This document shows, piece after piece, positions 23,787 to 35,900 of a stretch of DNA of 64,000 bases. Under the pieces are notes generated by a model. The model made no database searches. It was not told where the DNA came from and saw only the letters and a program-made list of their open reading frames with translations. The stretch is taken from NCBI GenBank assembly GCA_003290165.1, contig QNQO01000538.1:62001-126000 (forward strand). The letters run 5' to 3'. Each line of letters opens with the position of its first letter. Within the stretch, counting starts at the first letter, position 1. The position numbers were made by a program, and so were the translations under genes. The DNA is from Berberis thunbergii (taxonomy: Eukaryota > Streptophyta > Magnoliopsida > Ranunculales > Berberidaceae).

Positions 23787-25560
23787 TGCAGAGAGAAAAA
23801 TTAGAATTTTCAAAGATATGATTAATTTCATGTTAAATAGCTCAGAGCTTTCACATAATTTGTCGAGGTGAAACCTTATTTACTGCAAATTACATCTTAA
23901 ACAGAATTCCACAAAAAAAGACTAAACAATCTCTTTATAAAGTGTGGAAATGACAAATTCCTACTTATAAGACCTAAAAGTGTGGGGTTGCCTAGCAAAA
24001 GTTCAAATTCCGTTACAAAAAAGAACTAAAAAACTTGGACATAGAACAATTTATCATGTATTTATAGGATTTGCAAAGAATAGTGCTACATATCGATTTT
24101 TGGTTATCATATATGAGATTTTTGATATATATGTTAATACGATAATTGAATCTATGCATGCTAAAGTTTTTGAATAAACACATCCTTATAAAGAGGATAA
24201 GTTCGGTTCGAATAAATGAAAACACGTGATTCAAATCATGACGAACCATCTTCTTCGAATGTTCAAGAACAAGACCTGAAACCTAGAAGTGGAAAGAGGA
24301 CGAGAATAACAGAAGGTTTTGGACCAGATTTTGTTACATGCTTGACTGAAGCAAACCACAAACTTATAAGGAATAAATGGCTTCACTTGAGGCTTCTTTA
24401 AGGAAAGAAATCATTCATAGTGAAGTTGAATCCATTATGCAAAACCATACATGACAATTGATTGATCTACCACCTGAAAATAAACTAATAGGTTACAAAT
24501 GGATATTCAAGAGAAAGCTTAAGGACGATGATACTCGTTTAGTAGCCAAAGGGTATAGGCAAAAAAGGGTTGGATTATTTTGATACTTATTCTTCCATGT
24601 CAAGAATAACATTTATTAGGATGTTAATTGCAATAGCCGTTTTACATAATATGGACATACATGAAATGGATGTAAAAACAACATTTTTAAATCGAGAATT
24701 AGATGAAGAAATATACATTGAACAACCCGAAAGATTTGTGAATAATGGTCAAGAAAATAAAGTTTGTAAACTTGTTAAGTTTCTATACGGACTTAAACAA
24801 GCTCCCAAACAATGACACAAAAGGTTTGATCATACAATGTAATATACATATTCAAAATAATGAATGTGATTAGTGTGTTTACATCAAGAATATTAATAAT
24901 TCTTGTGTAATTGTATTTCTACATGTTGATGACATGCTTACAATGGGAACAAGTAAGGATGTGATTAATTCCACAAAAAAGATGTTGAATTCTAGTTTTG
25001 ACATGAAAGACTTGGGTCAAGCCAATGTCATTTTAGAAATTTAAATCAAAAGGTATAATGATGGGTATATTCTTACTCAATCTCATTATGCAGAAAAAGT
25101 TCTAAGTAAGTTTGGTCATTTTTACTGCAAACCTGTTATCACTCCATTTGATTCATGTTGTAAATTGAAAAGAATATTGGAGATGCAATATCTCAATAGA
25201 GTATTCCAAAGTAATTGGAAGCTAATGTATTTAATGAACTCTACTAAGCCAGACTTGGCTTATTTAGTAAGTATACTTAGCAGATAAACAAGCAATCCTG
25301 AAAATGACCATTGGGAGACATTCGTCAAGGTATTAAGATATGTAAAATATACCATGGACTATGGATTGCACTATACAAAATATCCACCTGTTGTAGAGGC
25401 TATAGTGATGCCAATTGGATTTTTGACAATACAGAAACCAAGTCAACAAGTGGATATGTTTTCACATTAGGTGGAACATCAATTTCATGGAAATCATGTA
25501 AGCTGGCGTGTAATAGCACACTTGACAATGGAATAAGAATTTATAGCCTTAGATAAAGTT
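23787..25560 (+). pseudogene. copia integrase end, reverse transcriptase and RNase H
   Basis: After the CACTA element the integrase continues (KDMINFMLNSSELSHN near 23814) to the C-terminal segment WGCLAKVQIP and VFIGFAKNSATYRF (about 23980-24105). RT begins GYKWIFKRKLKDDDTRLVAK at about 24491, then MDVKTTFLNRELDEEIYIEQ (about 24667-24726), VKFLYGLKQAPKQ (about 24775-24813), the catalytic LHVDDM at about 24916-24933 and FDMKDLGQAN near 24997. RNase H includes [20 protein letters not shown] at about 25398-25457 and GGTSISWKSC near 25472. Many stops and frameshifts, and an altered GVD motif region near 24545-24575, make it inactive. Confidence 0.88.
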
Positions 25561-26633
25561 GATGAATGGTTCAGAAACTTCTTGGAGGATATTCCATCGG
25601 TGGCCTAAGTCTATGACAACAATATGTATACATTGTGCTAGTATGGTTGCTCAAGCACGAGCCAAAAATAGCGTGTACAATGAAAAGTGTAGATATATAA
25701 GGCAAATGCATAATGACCAATGCCGGAAGGTCAAGGAAGTTGGTGACCTGATGACAGGAGAGCCGACGATCGCCTAGGACACTGGAATATCGAACCATTA
25801 ACGAAGAAAGCCATGAGAAAAAAATATTTTGGTTAGTGATTGTGAGGCCCCAAATTCTTGAGTAGAGGAGACACCAAAGGCATTTGCCCTTCCATCTCAA
25901 GAAGTTGCTCTCCAATGGAGTAATATCCATTGATATAAATAAAGTCAAAAGATAACTTCGCTGATCGTTTAACAAAATGCCTACCATGAGAGCAAGTTAA
26001 ACATACATTGAGGGGAATGAGTTTAAAGCCTATCCAATGAGTCGAATGTGGTGGAAACCTAACCTAGTTGATTGGAGATCCCATGGTCTAGGTTCAATAG
26101 GAAAACTAGTTGGGTAAGACTCAAATAGTTGAACACAAAATTCAACTCATTCCTATGATGGTTAGAGTGTTGTCTATTCTTGTCGAGGTTATGCTTTGGA
26201 TTTAATGACACCAATATCTTTATACAAAGACGAGCTTAGGCAAAAAGGTTCTAATCGATGTCACCCATATGAGAGTAAATGTGGGGTCACATTTATAAGA
26301 ATGAGATGACTAAATTCTCTAAAGCTCTCAGGAAACCCGAGATAAGTTCATGACTAAATTGAACAAAAATGTATGAACTAATGTATTTAAGAGGTAGTAT
26401 GCGTGAGACATATTGTCTCGGTTTACTATAGTGGTGAACAATTCAAGATCAACCATATCCACTGTGTCACCAAGTAAATTCGATATGTTGTCACTAGGGT
26501 ACGTTCAAGTCCAAAAGACACCTTTCCTGATGCGTGTCACTTTTGTTTCCTCTCAAGTACTTGCATTCATTTACATTTAGAATCTACACTTGTTTCGTGG
26601 GGTCTTGGAATTCCGATACAAAATGTGGTATTG
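25561..26633 (+). other. Decayed 3' end of copia internal region
   Basis: Continues past RNase H without recognisable domains. The last codons of copia pol and the untranslated leader to the 3' LTR are expected here. An open antisense stretch at 25571-25987 has no recognisable motif. Confidence 0.5.
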
Positions 26634-27170
26634 TTGAAGTTTTGTATGAATTCCAAGGGCTCTCGGGCTTTGGGTTTGTTTTGGGCTATTTTTCTTTTGC
26701 AGTTTTTTGCTGATTTTGGTTATTCGGTTACGTTTTTAACCATTGCAACTTATCGTCAGTTTGACTCCAAAAACTGATAAATACATAATGAATTCATTCA
26801 AGAAAATAGAATCATTTGCACATCATCATACTCACAAAATCTTGAGAGTAAAACGTTCAAAGTTCGCCGGATTCTAAATCTTAGTGCTAAGACTTAGAAT
26901 ATAGATAGTTGAATCCTGGGAGGTAGTCATCCATTGAACTTCAAGCATTGAGAAGGGGTCAAATATTGTCTTTATGACATTGCATCAATCTGCAAGACTC
27001 TATCTTGTATCCAAGTCAGTGTTTTATACATATTTCCATTTGATTATATAATTATTATCTAATATATACAAAGTAAGATCTGTATATATAATTGTTGTTA
27101 TAAATATCTACCTGATTGTTGTGTTTCGAACAAGAATATCTGAAGCTAGATCATGAACTTCTCCAACCAC
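26634..27170 (+). repeat. Putative 3' LTR of the decayed copia element
   Basis: TGTTGAAGTTTTGTATGAAT at 26634 resembles the start of a copia LTR and follows the expected end of the internal region. The right boundary is not resolved and no partner LTR was found, so this is tentative. Confidence 0.4.
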
Positions 27171-27482
27171 CTTATCTAGTAGTTTTAGGGCAGTTTGTAG
27201 TTGTTATTAAAGCTTTTCCATGAAGTGAATTCAAGAACTGGAGGGAGGTTGTCTTCTACATAAATTGTTTAAATGCGTAAATGTGCTCAGAGAGGGAAAA
27301 TATACTACTTATTGGAGCCATGCCATATTCATTTATCATTTGAACTATTTTTATCAACAATAGTTTATATATGTTTATGTTTTTATCAGATAATAATGAG
27401 CTAGCTCATGTTTATGTTTATATAGTTTCATTTAGGTTTTAATAGAATCATTAGAAAATGTTTATGCTTTTTATTATGAGCA
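27171..27482. other. AT-rich intergenic sequence
   Basis: I see no gene or element here. Confidence 0.4.
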
Positions 27483-27735
27483 ACTTCTGTACACACAAAT
27501 TTGGGTGTATGGTACATTCACTACAAAAATTTACCACTTAGTGTGCATCAACTTACCATTCGACACATACAAAGTTACCAACTTTCGACAAAAGTTACCA
27601 CTCACTTAGTTACTAACATGACATACAAAAGTTATTACTAGCTTAAGTTACTAACCAAATTCACACAAGTTACCACTCTTAACACTGTAAGTTACTAGGA
27701 TGCACCATACATCTAAAACTTGAGTGCATAGAAGA
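27483..27735. mobile_element. MITE-like inverted-repeat element
   Basis: The left arm ACTTCTGTACACACAAATTT then GGGTGTATGGTACAT (27483-27517) pairs with the right arm near 27698-27735 (ATGCACCATACATCTAAAAC then TTGAGTGCATAGAAG). The interior is rich in AGTTACTAA/AGTTACCA words. About 250 bp, no coding capacity; superfamily not determined and no clear target duplication. Confidence 0.65.
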
Positions 27736-28404
27736 AGATTTTTCTCTTTATTATACATATTCCTAGATAACAAAACAATATAGCTGATGATATGGCTAAA
27801 AACTATTAGATTGTTGGTTTTGCTCAAGGTGTGTGGGTAAAAAAAACTGAAGCAATAGGTCGTTCAGTTTTAAAACTCAAACTCCAAAATAACTACGTAC
27901 CTTATATTTTATGTACACTTTTTAAAAATTTCTAAAATAGTGAACAATATTGCGTATAACATGACCACAATTTACGTTTGATCTTATCAAAGGATATCTA
28001 CCCTTGGAGATAGAGATTTTTTTTCTTCATGTTTTTATAACTGATCGCCAACCGTATAATCATTCGAGTCTCAAACATAACTAGCAAGGTGGCTTAAGTT
28101 CATGAACATGATCACCATTTCAATCACTTAGGCAAAGCCATATTCATCCGTTAAAAAAAATTAAATTACAAGTGACTAGGATTGGTAATCAGACGTCTAC
28201 AAGAACATACGTTAGATAGAGAAAAAGAAGACGAGGATAGGATAAGAAAATTGTCTAATGTTGATTTGAAAAAAGATGATTTGGATGAAGATAATATCTC
28301 TTGAATGACGTAAAAAGTGGGAAAGTCAATATTGATGAGTTGATCATTTAACAAGCATACATTGTCTTATAATTAGTTTTATAGGTGCCAAAAACTAGTA
28401 TTTA
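27736..28404. other. AT-rich intergenic sequence
   Basis: No gene or element recognised. Confidence 0.4.
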
Positions 28405-28930
28405 CTAACGTAGGAGGCCCTCTTTAGTTTTCATAGTAAATTAAGGACTTTACATACACATACTAAATGAAAGCTATATCATTTGAGCTCCGTTTGAACT
28501 GAAATATTGAGAAAAATTAAAGATCAACAATATAAACAATGTGTCAAAGTTTCAACTCGTTTTGATATGCACGCCTCAAGATCTATGTTAAATGCGATAA
28601 AGGGAATTTCTCTATTAATGTCATGAAGTGAGCGAGGGTCTACCTTAGGCGTGACACAAGTCGACCTATCGGCCCTCTAGCACCCATTATTCAAAACCAC
28701 CCGAAAGGGTGGTATTCAAACACTCACAAAATACCGTTTATCAAGATAATTAATGGCGCAATACGTATGTCGAGGACGATGTCGAAACAACTTGAAACTT
28801 TGGCACAATGTTTCCAGTGTTAGTACGTAATTTTCCTGAAAATAACAACTCAAAGGAATTAAAAGTAAATTTATTTACTTAATAGGGTCCTTAATTTACA
28901 ATGAAAACTAAGGGGGTCCTCATGTATTAG
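28405..28930. mobile_element. Inverted-repeat transposon-like element, about 530 bp
   Basis: Left arm 28405-28448 contains TTAGTTTTCATAGTAAATTA then AGGAC; right arm about 28883-28930 contains its complement (TCCTTAATTTACAATGAAAA then CTAAGGG). Arms are about 45 bp with few mismatches. A small hairpin AACCACCCGAAAGGGTGGT lies at about 28695-28713. Superfamily not determined. Confidence 0.65.
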
Positions 28931-31250
28931 AAAAAAATCATTTTTTGTCCGTAAGCTTCGAATGCTCATTCGTTTTAATTACGAACTGCCAATACAATAA
29001 ATGGGTTTTATTTTTTATGCATGCATTCTTTTGTGTATTTAGCTTTTTCATGGGTTCATAATGGCGTAGTTCACATAAATCCCCATGAAAGCACCACAAG
29101 AACAACAACAACTATGCTCACCAAAGATTGCTTAGTCTCCATGTCAAGTCCTCATCCTTTTCCATCATTCTTATCAAGCATTCCTCTAATTTGAGTGATT
29201 TTTTCTTCTTCTTTTTTGGTATGGTTTGATGATCATCATTGTCACCACCATTTCTGTTTGCTTGTCCTTTTACTCTACTTCTCTTTTAGCAATTTCACTT
29301 TTAGTAGTATCAAACTTTGGCTTGTCAAGTTGACTTAGTGGCAGTGGTAGAATATAAGCCATTTCGGTCTCATGTTTTGCCGTTTAATTCAAAGGGGTTT
29401 GTGGGGTTGGTATGATTAGTGTTTGCGTTGGAACGGATGGAGGATAAAGTATTGCCTTGTGACTTGTTTTGGACTCGGTGGAAGCTCTGAGATAAGAGTA
29501 GTTTTGGATTGGGAAAGAAATCACGAGTGTATCCACCTATTGCTCTTGCTTCAGGTATGAGAGCTAATCTTCAACAAACTAGGGAGGAAGACCACGAGTG
29601 TATCCATTTGTTGCTATTGCTTCAAATTAGAAAATGGATCAAAATCTTTGTAATCGAGAGGAATGATAGTCCAAGGCCTAGAACCAACCATTATTTTTTC
29701 TTCCTTTTCCTTCTAAGACAAGAACTTTTAAAAAAAGTTTAATGAATATGAAAGTTCATATTATGAACTTATATACAAAGTTAAATGCATTAAAGACTCC
29801 CTTTGTTTCTTTCCTTAGGTAGAGAAGAAGAATAACTTTGTATTCTTCGTCGATTATTCATGGTTTGTTGTGTTCTATGTGTTGCATTACGCCTCAGTCA
29901 GATATTGCAAGATGGTCTCTTCTCGCATGGGGAAAGTTTATCTTTTTTGCTTCATTGGCACTCACTCAATGAAGAAAGGTTTGAAAGACTTCTCAATGCA
30001 ATATTTTTTTTTTTGCTAGATTTAAAGGGTTTCCTTCATGAATGGATGACCTTTTGTAGGCCCATGGCTCGTTGAATCGGAAATTTGCATTTGCACACTG
30101 GTTGTTAAATCTATAGATGTTTAAACAACTTCAATTTTCACTAATCATGCATACATGAATGCTTTGATCCCCTAGCAAACTTTTTTCTAATTAAAATCAT
30201 TCCCATGACACCGACAATATTCCTTTTATGATAGCTACCATCTTTTTTTCCTTTCAAAGTACTAAAAGAATAAAAAAGACATTATTTCATCTCATTCTCT
30301 CAAACACAAAGCGTGTCTTCTTTACCATACTTTTACCTCAAAACATGTTAGAATAAATTGAGCTAGTGCTTATGAAGATCTTCTTGATGAATAGCCAAAG
30401 TGGGTCATATCATAGAAAAATGATACCTACTTTTTTTTTGTCTTTTTCTAAAGGGAATTGAATTGAAGCAAAATACATCTAATTAGTTGATTGAATTTTA
30501 TCATTATTAATTGAAATATCATTAACGTCGTAAGGAATTAACATTTAAGAAACCTTGCCCACAATATTATATTTAAAATGATTGAAAAAAGAAAGAAGGA
30601 TGGATATAGATTGACTTGGGTAAAGTTAAGTGTTTTGATTTTAAGCCTGGGCATAAATTGGAACAGATATAGTTTTTGAATTTGTTAAAATTATGTTAGA
30701 TTTGATCAAATTCCGATTCCATTATAGCCTAATATAGATATGAGATCCACTCTATTTTATGTCCCAACTCAAACACCATGAAGAGAAAATTATGCTCGGT
30801 CAAGTGAACGATTATATATTGAATCCTAGGTCTGCACTTATGATACCCTTCGACAAAGTCCATTGCCAAGTGAGTGAACATTGTATTGTAATCTCTAGTA
30901 CTAGAAAAAAAGTGACTAACACTATTTAAATATAAATATTTTATTTAAATGCCAAAAATAACATTTGAGCTATAGTTCATTTAAACGTTGACCGCCATCC
31001 CAATCCATGGTTGTTCATAAATAAACGCAGTGTATTCCATAACTTACTACACATTTTGATGTGCATATGGATGATTGTTTGTCGAATCAAACGAGACTTT
31101 AACACATTATTCTTGGATTATCACATGCTAACATATACATCGAGAAGCATATTTGAATCGTAAACACATCATTCCTCCATACATTAATAATTCACACATT
31201 CTACTCAAATAGAAAAATCTAAAACATAGTTCATATGCAACCACCTAAGG

Positions 31251-31307
<57 letters not shown>

Positions 31308-31440
31308 ACCATTTGTTTGTCGAATTAGGCTAAAATAGATAGACATTATTCATGTTTATTAAAACTTTATAATCCTCATGTTTGCTAAACGTTTTAGTTC
31401 AAATAAGGCGTCAAAATGTAGTACTCATTTGGATTTGTTC
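28931..31440. other. Intergenic region upstream of GCP6
   Basis: No supported gene. A direct repeat containing CACGAGTGTATCCA occurs at about 29522 and 29593, and a TA microsatellite lies at 31254-31303. Open stretches are short and lack domain motifs. Confidence 0.45.
31254..31303. repeat. (TA)n microsatellite
   Basis: About 50 bp of uninterrupted TA dinucleotides, some 420 bp upstream of the GCP6 start codon. Confidence 0.95.
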
Positions 31441-31724
31441 TTGAAGAAGTGCCCAAGAACTAAAAGGTGTAGCTAGTCGTCAGTTGCGACGGATCACCAA
31501 AATCCAATCCGGAAATGAAACACTAGAAAGAGGGATCCATTTTCCATATTTTACAAGAATCAATAGACCAAACATGCCCCTTGCTAGCATGATAGCGTCT
31601 ACTCCAGTCCCGCTCGTCATCTTCAGTTCAAGCGGGAACTCTCTCAAACATCTCAACTCTGTTCCGCCTGCAATGCTTCGAACAACCAATCCAAATCCCT
31701 AAACTCCCGACTTCTTCTCCATTC
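31440..31724 (+). promoter_or_regulatory. Probable promoter and 5' UTR region of GCP6
   Basis: This less AT-rich, pyrimidine-rich segment directly precedes the GCP6 ATG at 31725 (context TTCATGGCG, fitting plant start-codon preference for G at +4). No clear TATA box or transcription start can be fixed by eye, so limits are approximate. Confidence 0.4.
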
Positions 31725-32927
31725 ATGGCGGTCGATTCGAACTTCGCTTCGTCGTTGTTTCAGAACCTCAAGTTAGACGATCCATGGCTGCCTTCGCGAC
31801 CCTGGGAATCCATCTCTTCTGAAAGCGGAGTTTCTCGTTCGATCAATTCGTCCACAAATTCTTGCACGAAACCTCTCTACGATCCTTTGATCGTCTCTGT
31901 AAGTAAAAACTTAGCATTTTCTTCAATCATTCAAGAACTGAACCTATTGAATGTTACTTCAATGTTAGATCTGTAAACCCTAGTTTTGTCCAAGAAGTTC
32001 AAGATTCAGTTCTTTCGAAACCCTAGATCCCTGAAACACTATAATCTTCATTTTTATGCAGTGTAGAATAATTACTGGTTCTTCTTGGCGGGTTCAGGGT
32101 TTATGTTCATCTAGAAATGACAATTTGAATGCTTTAGCTTGTTATAATTTGAAAAAATGTCGAAATTCTGAAGTGAGGACATGGATTTTTTGTTTCAGGA
32201 GAACAATTTGGTGAGATTGGTGATAAATGCATTACAGGGAATAGAAGCTACACTCCGTAGTATTGAAAAGCTCGCTGAATCGTTTTGTACTGAGCCAGCT
32301 GATAGAACTTCGAATCGTGTTCCTAATTTATGGCACCGTACGTCTAGTACTAATGCATTAGGAAAGATTTTGAAGTCTATAGGTCGATCGGGTTTTGTTG
32401 TTTTTCTCCTCCATAGATTTGTGGACTATTTTATTCAACCAAAGTTAAGTGAAGATGAAATCAGCAGAGATGAGGAGATGAAAAGAAAGAAAACAGACTC
32501 TGAACTCAGAGAAGGTCAAGTTAATGATGAAACTGAAATAGGCACACATCATACTTACAGTCTTGTTAATCAGGCATTTGCTGTAGCAGTGAAAAAAGTC
32601 GTAGAAGGATTTATCTGTTCACTAGATACGTTATATGCATCAGCGAAGCTGAGGCGTTCGTCGAACAATGTTGATACATCTGCACTCATTTCTTCTGGAT
32701 GTCTAACAAGTGTGGTGCATTCTGAAGTCACTTTTCTGGAGGTTTACCTGCACACGAAAGAATTGAGAACTCAAATTGAAGCTTTGGGAAATATTTGCTC
32801 TCTCATGAATGTAGCTGTTGCTTTCTCGACATCATCTGTAGAAGAGTTGACTGCTGAAGCTGTTGATGGTTTCCATAAATTCCCCCGTGGTGCAGACCTG
32901 CTCTCTTATTTATACACCCATCTTCGG
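31725..32927 (+). CDS. GCP6: GCP6 exons 1-2 (residues 1-301)
   Basis: Exon 1 (31725-31898, 58 codons, phase 0) encodes [22 protein letters not shown] and ends before GTAAGT. Exon 2 (32199-32927, 243 codons, phase 0) starts after TTTGTTTCAG and carries the first half of the N-terminal family domain, ending THLR before GTAAGC. A possible charged insertion ([13 protein letters not shown]) lies in the middle. Confidence 0.92.
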
Positions 32928-35900
32928 GTAAGCCTAGTTACAAGGTTTCCTTGGTTTTCTATCTTCCAAATATTACTCATGTTTTACAATTTATTAGGTT
33001 TTCACTGCAATGACATTCTAGTGATTGGTTTGCAGTGACAAAGGAGTTCCAAGATTTTTAGATAAGTGTATAGTATTTGGTATTATATGTAATTAGTTGG
33101 TTGCATTCTTTTGAAATTTCAATATTTGACTGAGGGCATTAATGGACAACAATGACCCTTTTTTATTTACTGGATTTTTTTTTAATTTTATTATTATTTT
33201 TCACTTGCGAGCACGCTTCTAGATTTTAGCTGTTTTAGGGATTTACGGTTCCCATATCCAATTTCTGTGCTATTCTTTGCTCGTGGTATTAGTTTTTTCT
33301 GGGGATTTTGAACTCCTTGTTAAATTACCCAAATTGTTTTTCTTGCGGAGTATCAACTACAACATGACCATCATTTATCTAATGGGAGAAGTCCACGAGA
33401 TAGGTTCAATGTTAGATATTTTGAATTGCCAAACAAGGCTTCCTTCCCACCACTTATCATTGGGAGCTAAGTACAAAAGCAGAGCACTTTGGGAACCCAC
33501 AATTGACAGAATAAGAAGCAGACTTTCTGCTGGGGGCTAAGTACAAAGCAGAGCTGTTTGGGAACCCACAATTGATAGAATAAGAAGCAGATTGGCAGTA
33601 TAGAAATCCAAGTACCTCTCCAGGGCAGGCAGTGTTACCTTGATCAAGAGTACACTGGCCAACATTCTTGTGTTTCTAATGTCTTGAATTGTTACGCCTA
33701 TATCCATTAAAAATGACATTGAGAATATATGCAAATATTTTCTGTGGGGGGCAAATCACAATGACAAGGGTTACCATTGATCAAGTGGAGTGACATTTGT
33801 AAACCAAAGAATCAAGGAGGGTTGGGCATCAGAAAACTAAATCTTTCCAATCAAGCTTTGCTCTTAAGTTGCTTTGGAGGTTTGGGGTGGAGCAAAATGC
33901 TCACTGTAGTATCATCATTCAGCAGAAATATGGAACTGAAACAGGGGACTGGTTTACCAAGCAGATCTTTGCTCCTTATGGTTGCTCTTAGTGGAGGGGA
34001 ATAATGAATTTCAAAGAGCAATTCAAGATCATATCTCTTTTGATCTTGGCAATGGAAGTAAAATTCTCTTATGGGAGGATAACTGGTTCACCACCGAACC
34101 CTTCAGTGTTTTGCTTACCCCCATCTACAACCTCTCTTTTTCAAAAATAGCTACTCTCTAGCCAAAACAGCTACTGTCAGATTGAAGCTGCCAATTTCCT
34201 AGCTGGGACATGAAACTTGGAAAAGGAAGAGCTTCCTGCTTATCTTCTGCTGCTGGAAAATATCCAATCCACAGATTTGATTGACTGGATGAGGACAGAT
34301 GGCTTTGGAATGATAAGTCAGGAAAATTTATAGTCCTCGATTCTCACTTGAAACTCTAGCCCCATGCAACTGCTAATGCCAATTTTTTGGCTCTCCCGTC
34401 CCCTTTTGGGAGCAATGTGTTCAGGAAAAAGGAGATCCCCTTCTAGAATCTTCTTTATTCGGCAAATGGGCCAAGGGTATTTTGATGCTAGTTCAGATGA
34501 AGATATTTTGAACTCTTCGAAGGATGAAATTGATGTTGAGAGTGGGGTTCATCAGGTAATCAGGGAAGAGGGTGAGAGCAATGGGGTAGGTGATAGATAG
34601 AGGAGTTGTTGTCGAGGAATGTTCGATTGTGATAGTTTAGACGAGTTTAAGAGTTTTGGCATGGATATTAGGGGATTGGGCAATAGGGAGAGAAGACACA
34701 GCTGCAAAACTGTTGATAAGGAGATGGAAGCCTTCTCTAATCTTTTTGTGTGAAACCAAGCTTTGAGAGTTGGAGCCTGGTATTATCAGAAGCATATGGT
34801 AAAAGGGGGATGTCGGATGAAAATTTCCTCCTGCCATTGGTAAATCAGGTGGTATTTAGCATTATGGGATTCCTAGACGATTTGACATGGAGGATGATTT
34901 GGACGTTGCTTTCTCTATTTTTCTTCTATGTAGAAGCTAGGGGTGGATGATTTTAGATGGGTAACCATAGGTGTCTATGGACCAAATGACATGAGATTTC
35001 TTATGGCAGGAGTTGGGAGACATCAAAGGTTTATGGCAATTTTTTGCATATTGTCGGTGATGATTTTAATGTGGTGAGATTTATTTAGTATATGAACAAG
35101 TTTAGTGATGAGCAGAAACATGAAAGATTTTTCAGATTGTGGATGAGTATGGATTGGTGGATTTAACACTCGGGGGGGGGGGGGATTTTACATGGACAAG
35201 CAATCAAGAAATTCCAATGCATGGAAGTTGGACAAATTTTTGGTTGATAGTGATTGGGAGGATTATTGGGAGAATGTGGTTGTAGATGCTTACCTAGAGT
35301 AAGAGATGATTCCTTAATTATTCAGTGGTGGTCAAAATGTGATGCGTTTGTGAAGGTTCGGCTAGTTTCTGATTTTGGTTTAAATTGAAATAAGTGAAGT
35401 TAGAAGTTAGGAATTGGTGTAAACAAAGGAATATCAGTATTGAGGGAGGGCTGACAACTTCGATAAAAGGGATCGCTACTAAGGAGAAGTCGATAAAATT
35501 GTCCGTGAAACTCAGAGAGCTAACATGAGGGTTGATGTTGATAAAAATTTGATGGAAAAAGAGGCTAAATGGAGAAGGAAGTCTCGGGTTAAATGGCTTC
35601 TTGAAGGTGATATCAATACCAAGTGCTTTCACGCTTTTGCATCTCTTAGAAGGAAGTTGAATGATATGGCTAGACTAGTTATTGATGGGGTTTTCGTAGT
35701 AGATCAAAATATCATAAGGAACCATATTATTTCTTTTTTATTCAAGCAACTTTTTTATTGATGCGTCCAAAAATTGTCCTCCTAAGAGTTTGATATGCAA
35801 AACAACTGTTAGACTGCCAATGACCACTTTTTGGTGGCCGAAGGCATTTCGATGCTTAAGTCAATAACTCTATTGGAAAAAGATGTAAATCTGGGCAAAA

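Noticed and set aside
25571..25987. Minus-strand open frame of 138 codons
   Set aside because: It lies opposite decayed copia RNase H and 3' sequence and has no recognisable domain.
28700..28713. Perfect hairpin ACCACCCGAAAGGGTGGT considered as a terminator or attachment site
   Set aside because: This is plant nuclear DNA, and the hairpin is inside an inverted-repeat element; there is no basis for a bacterial-type function.
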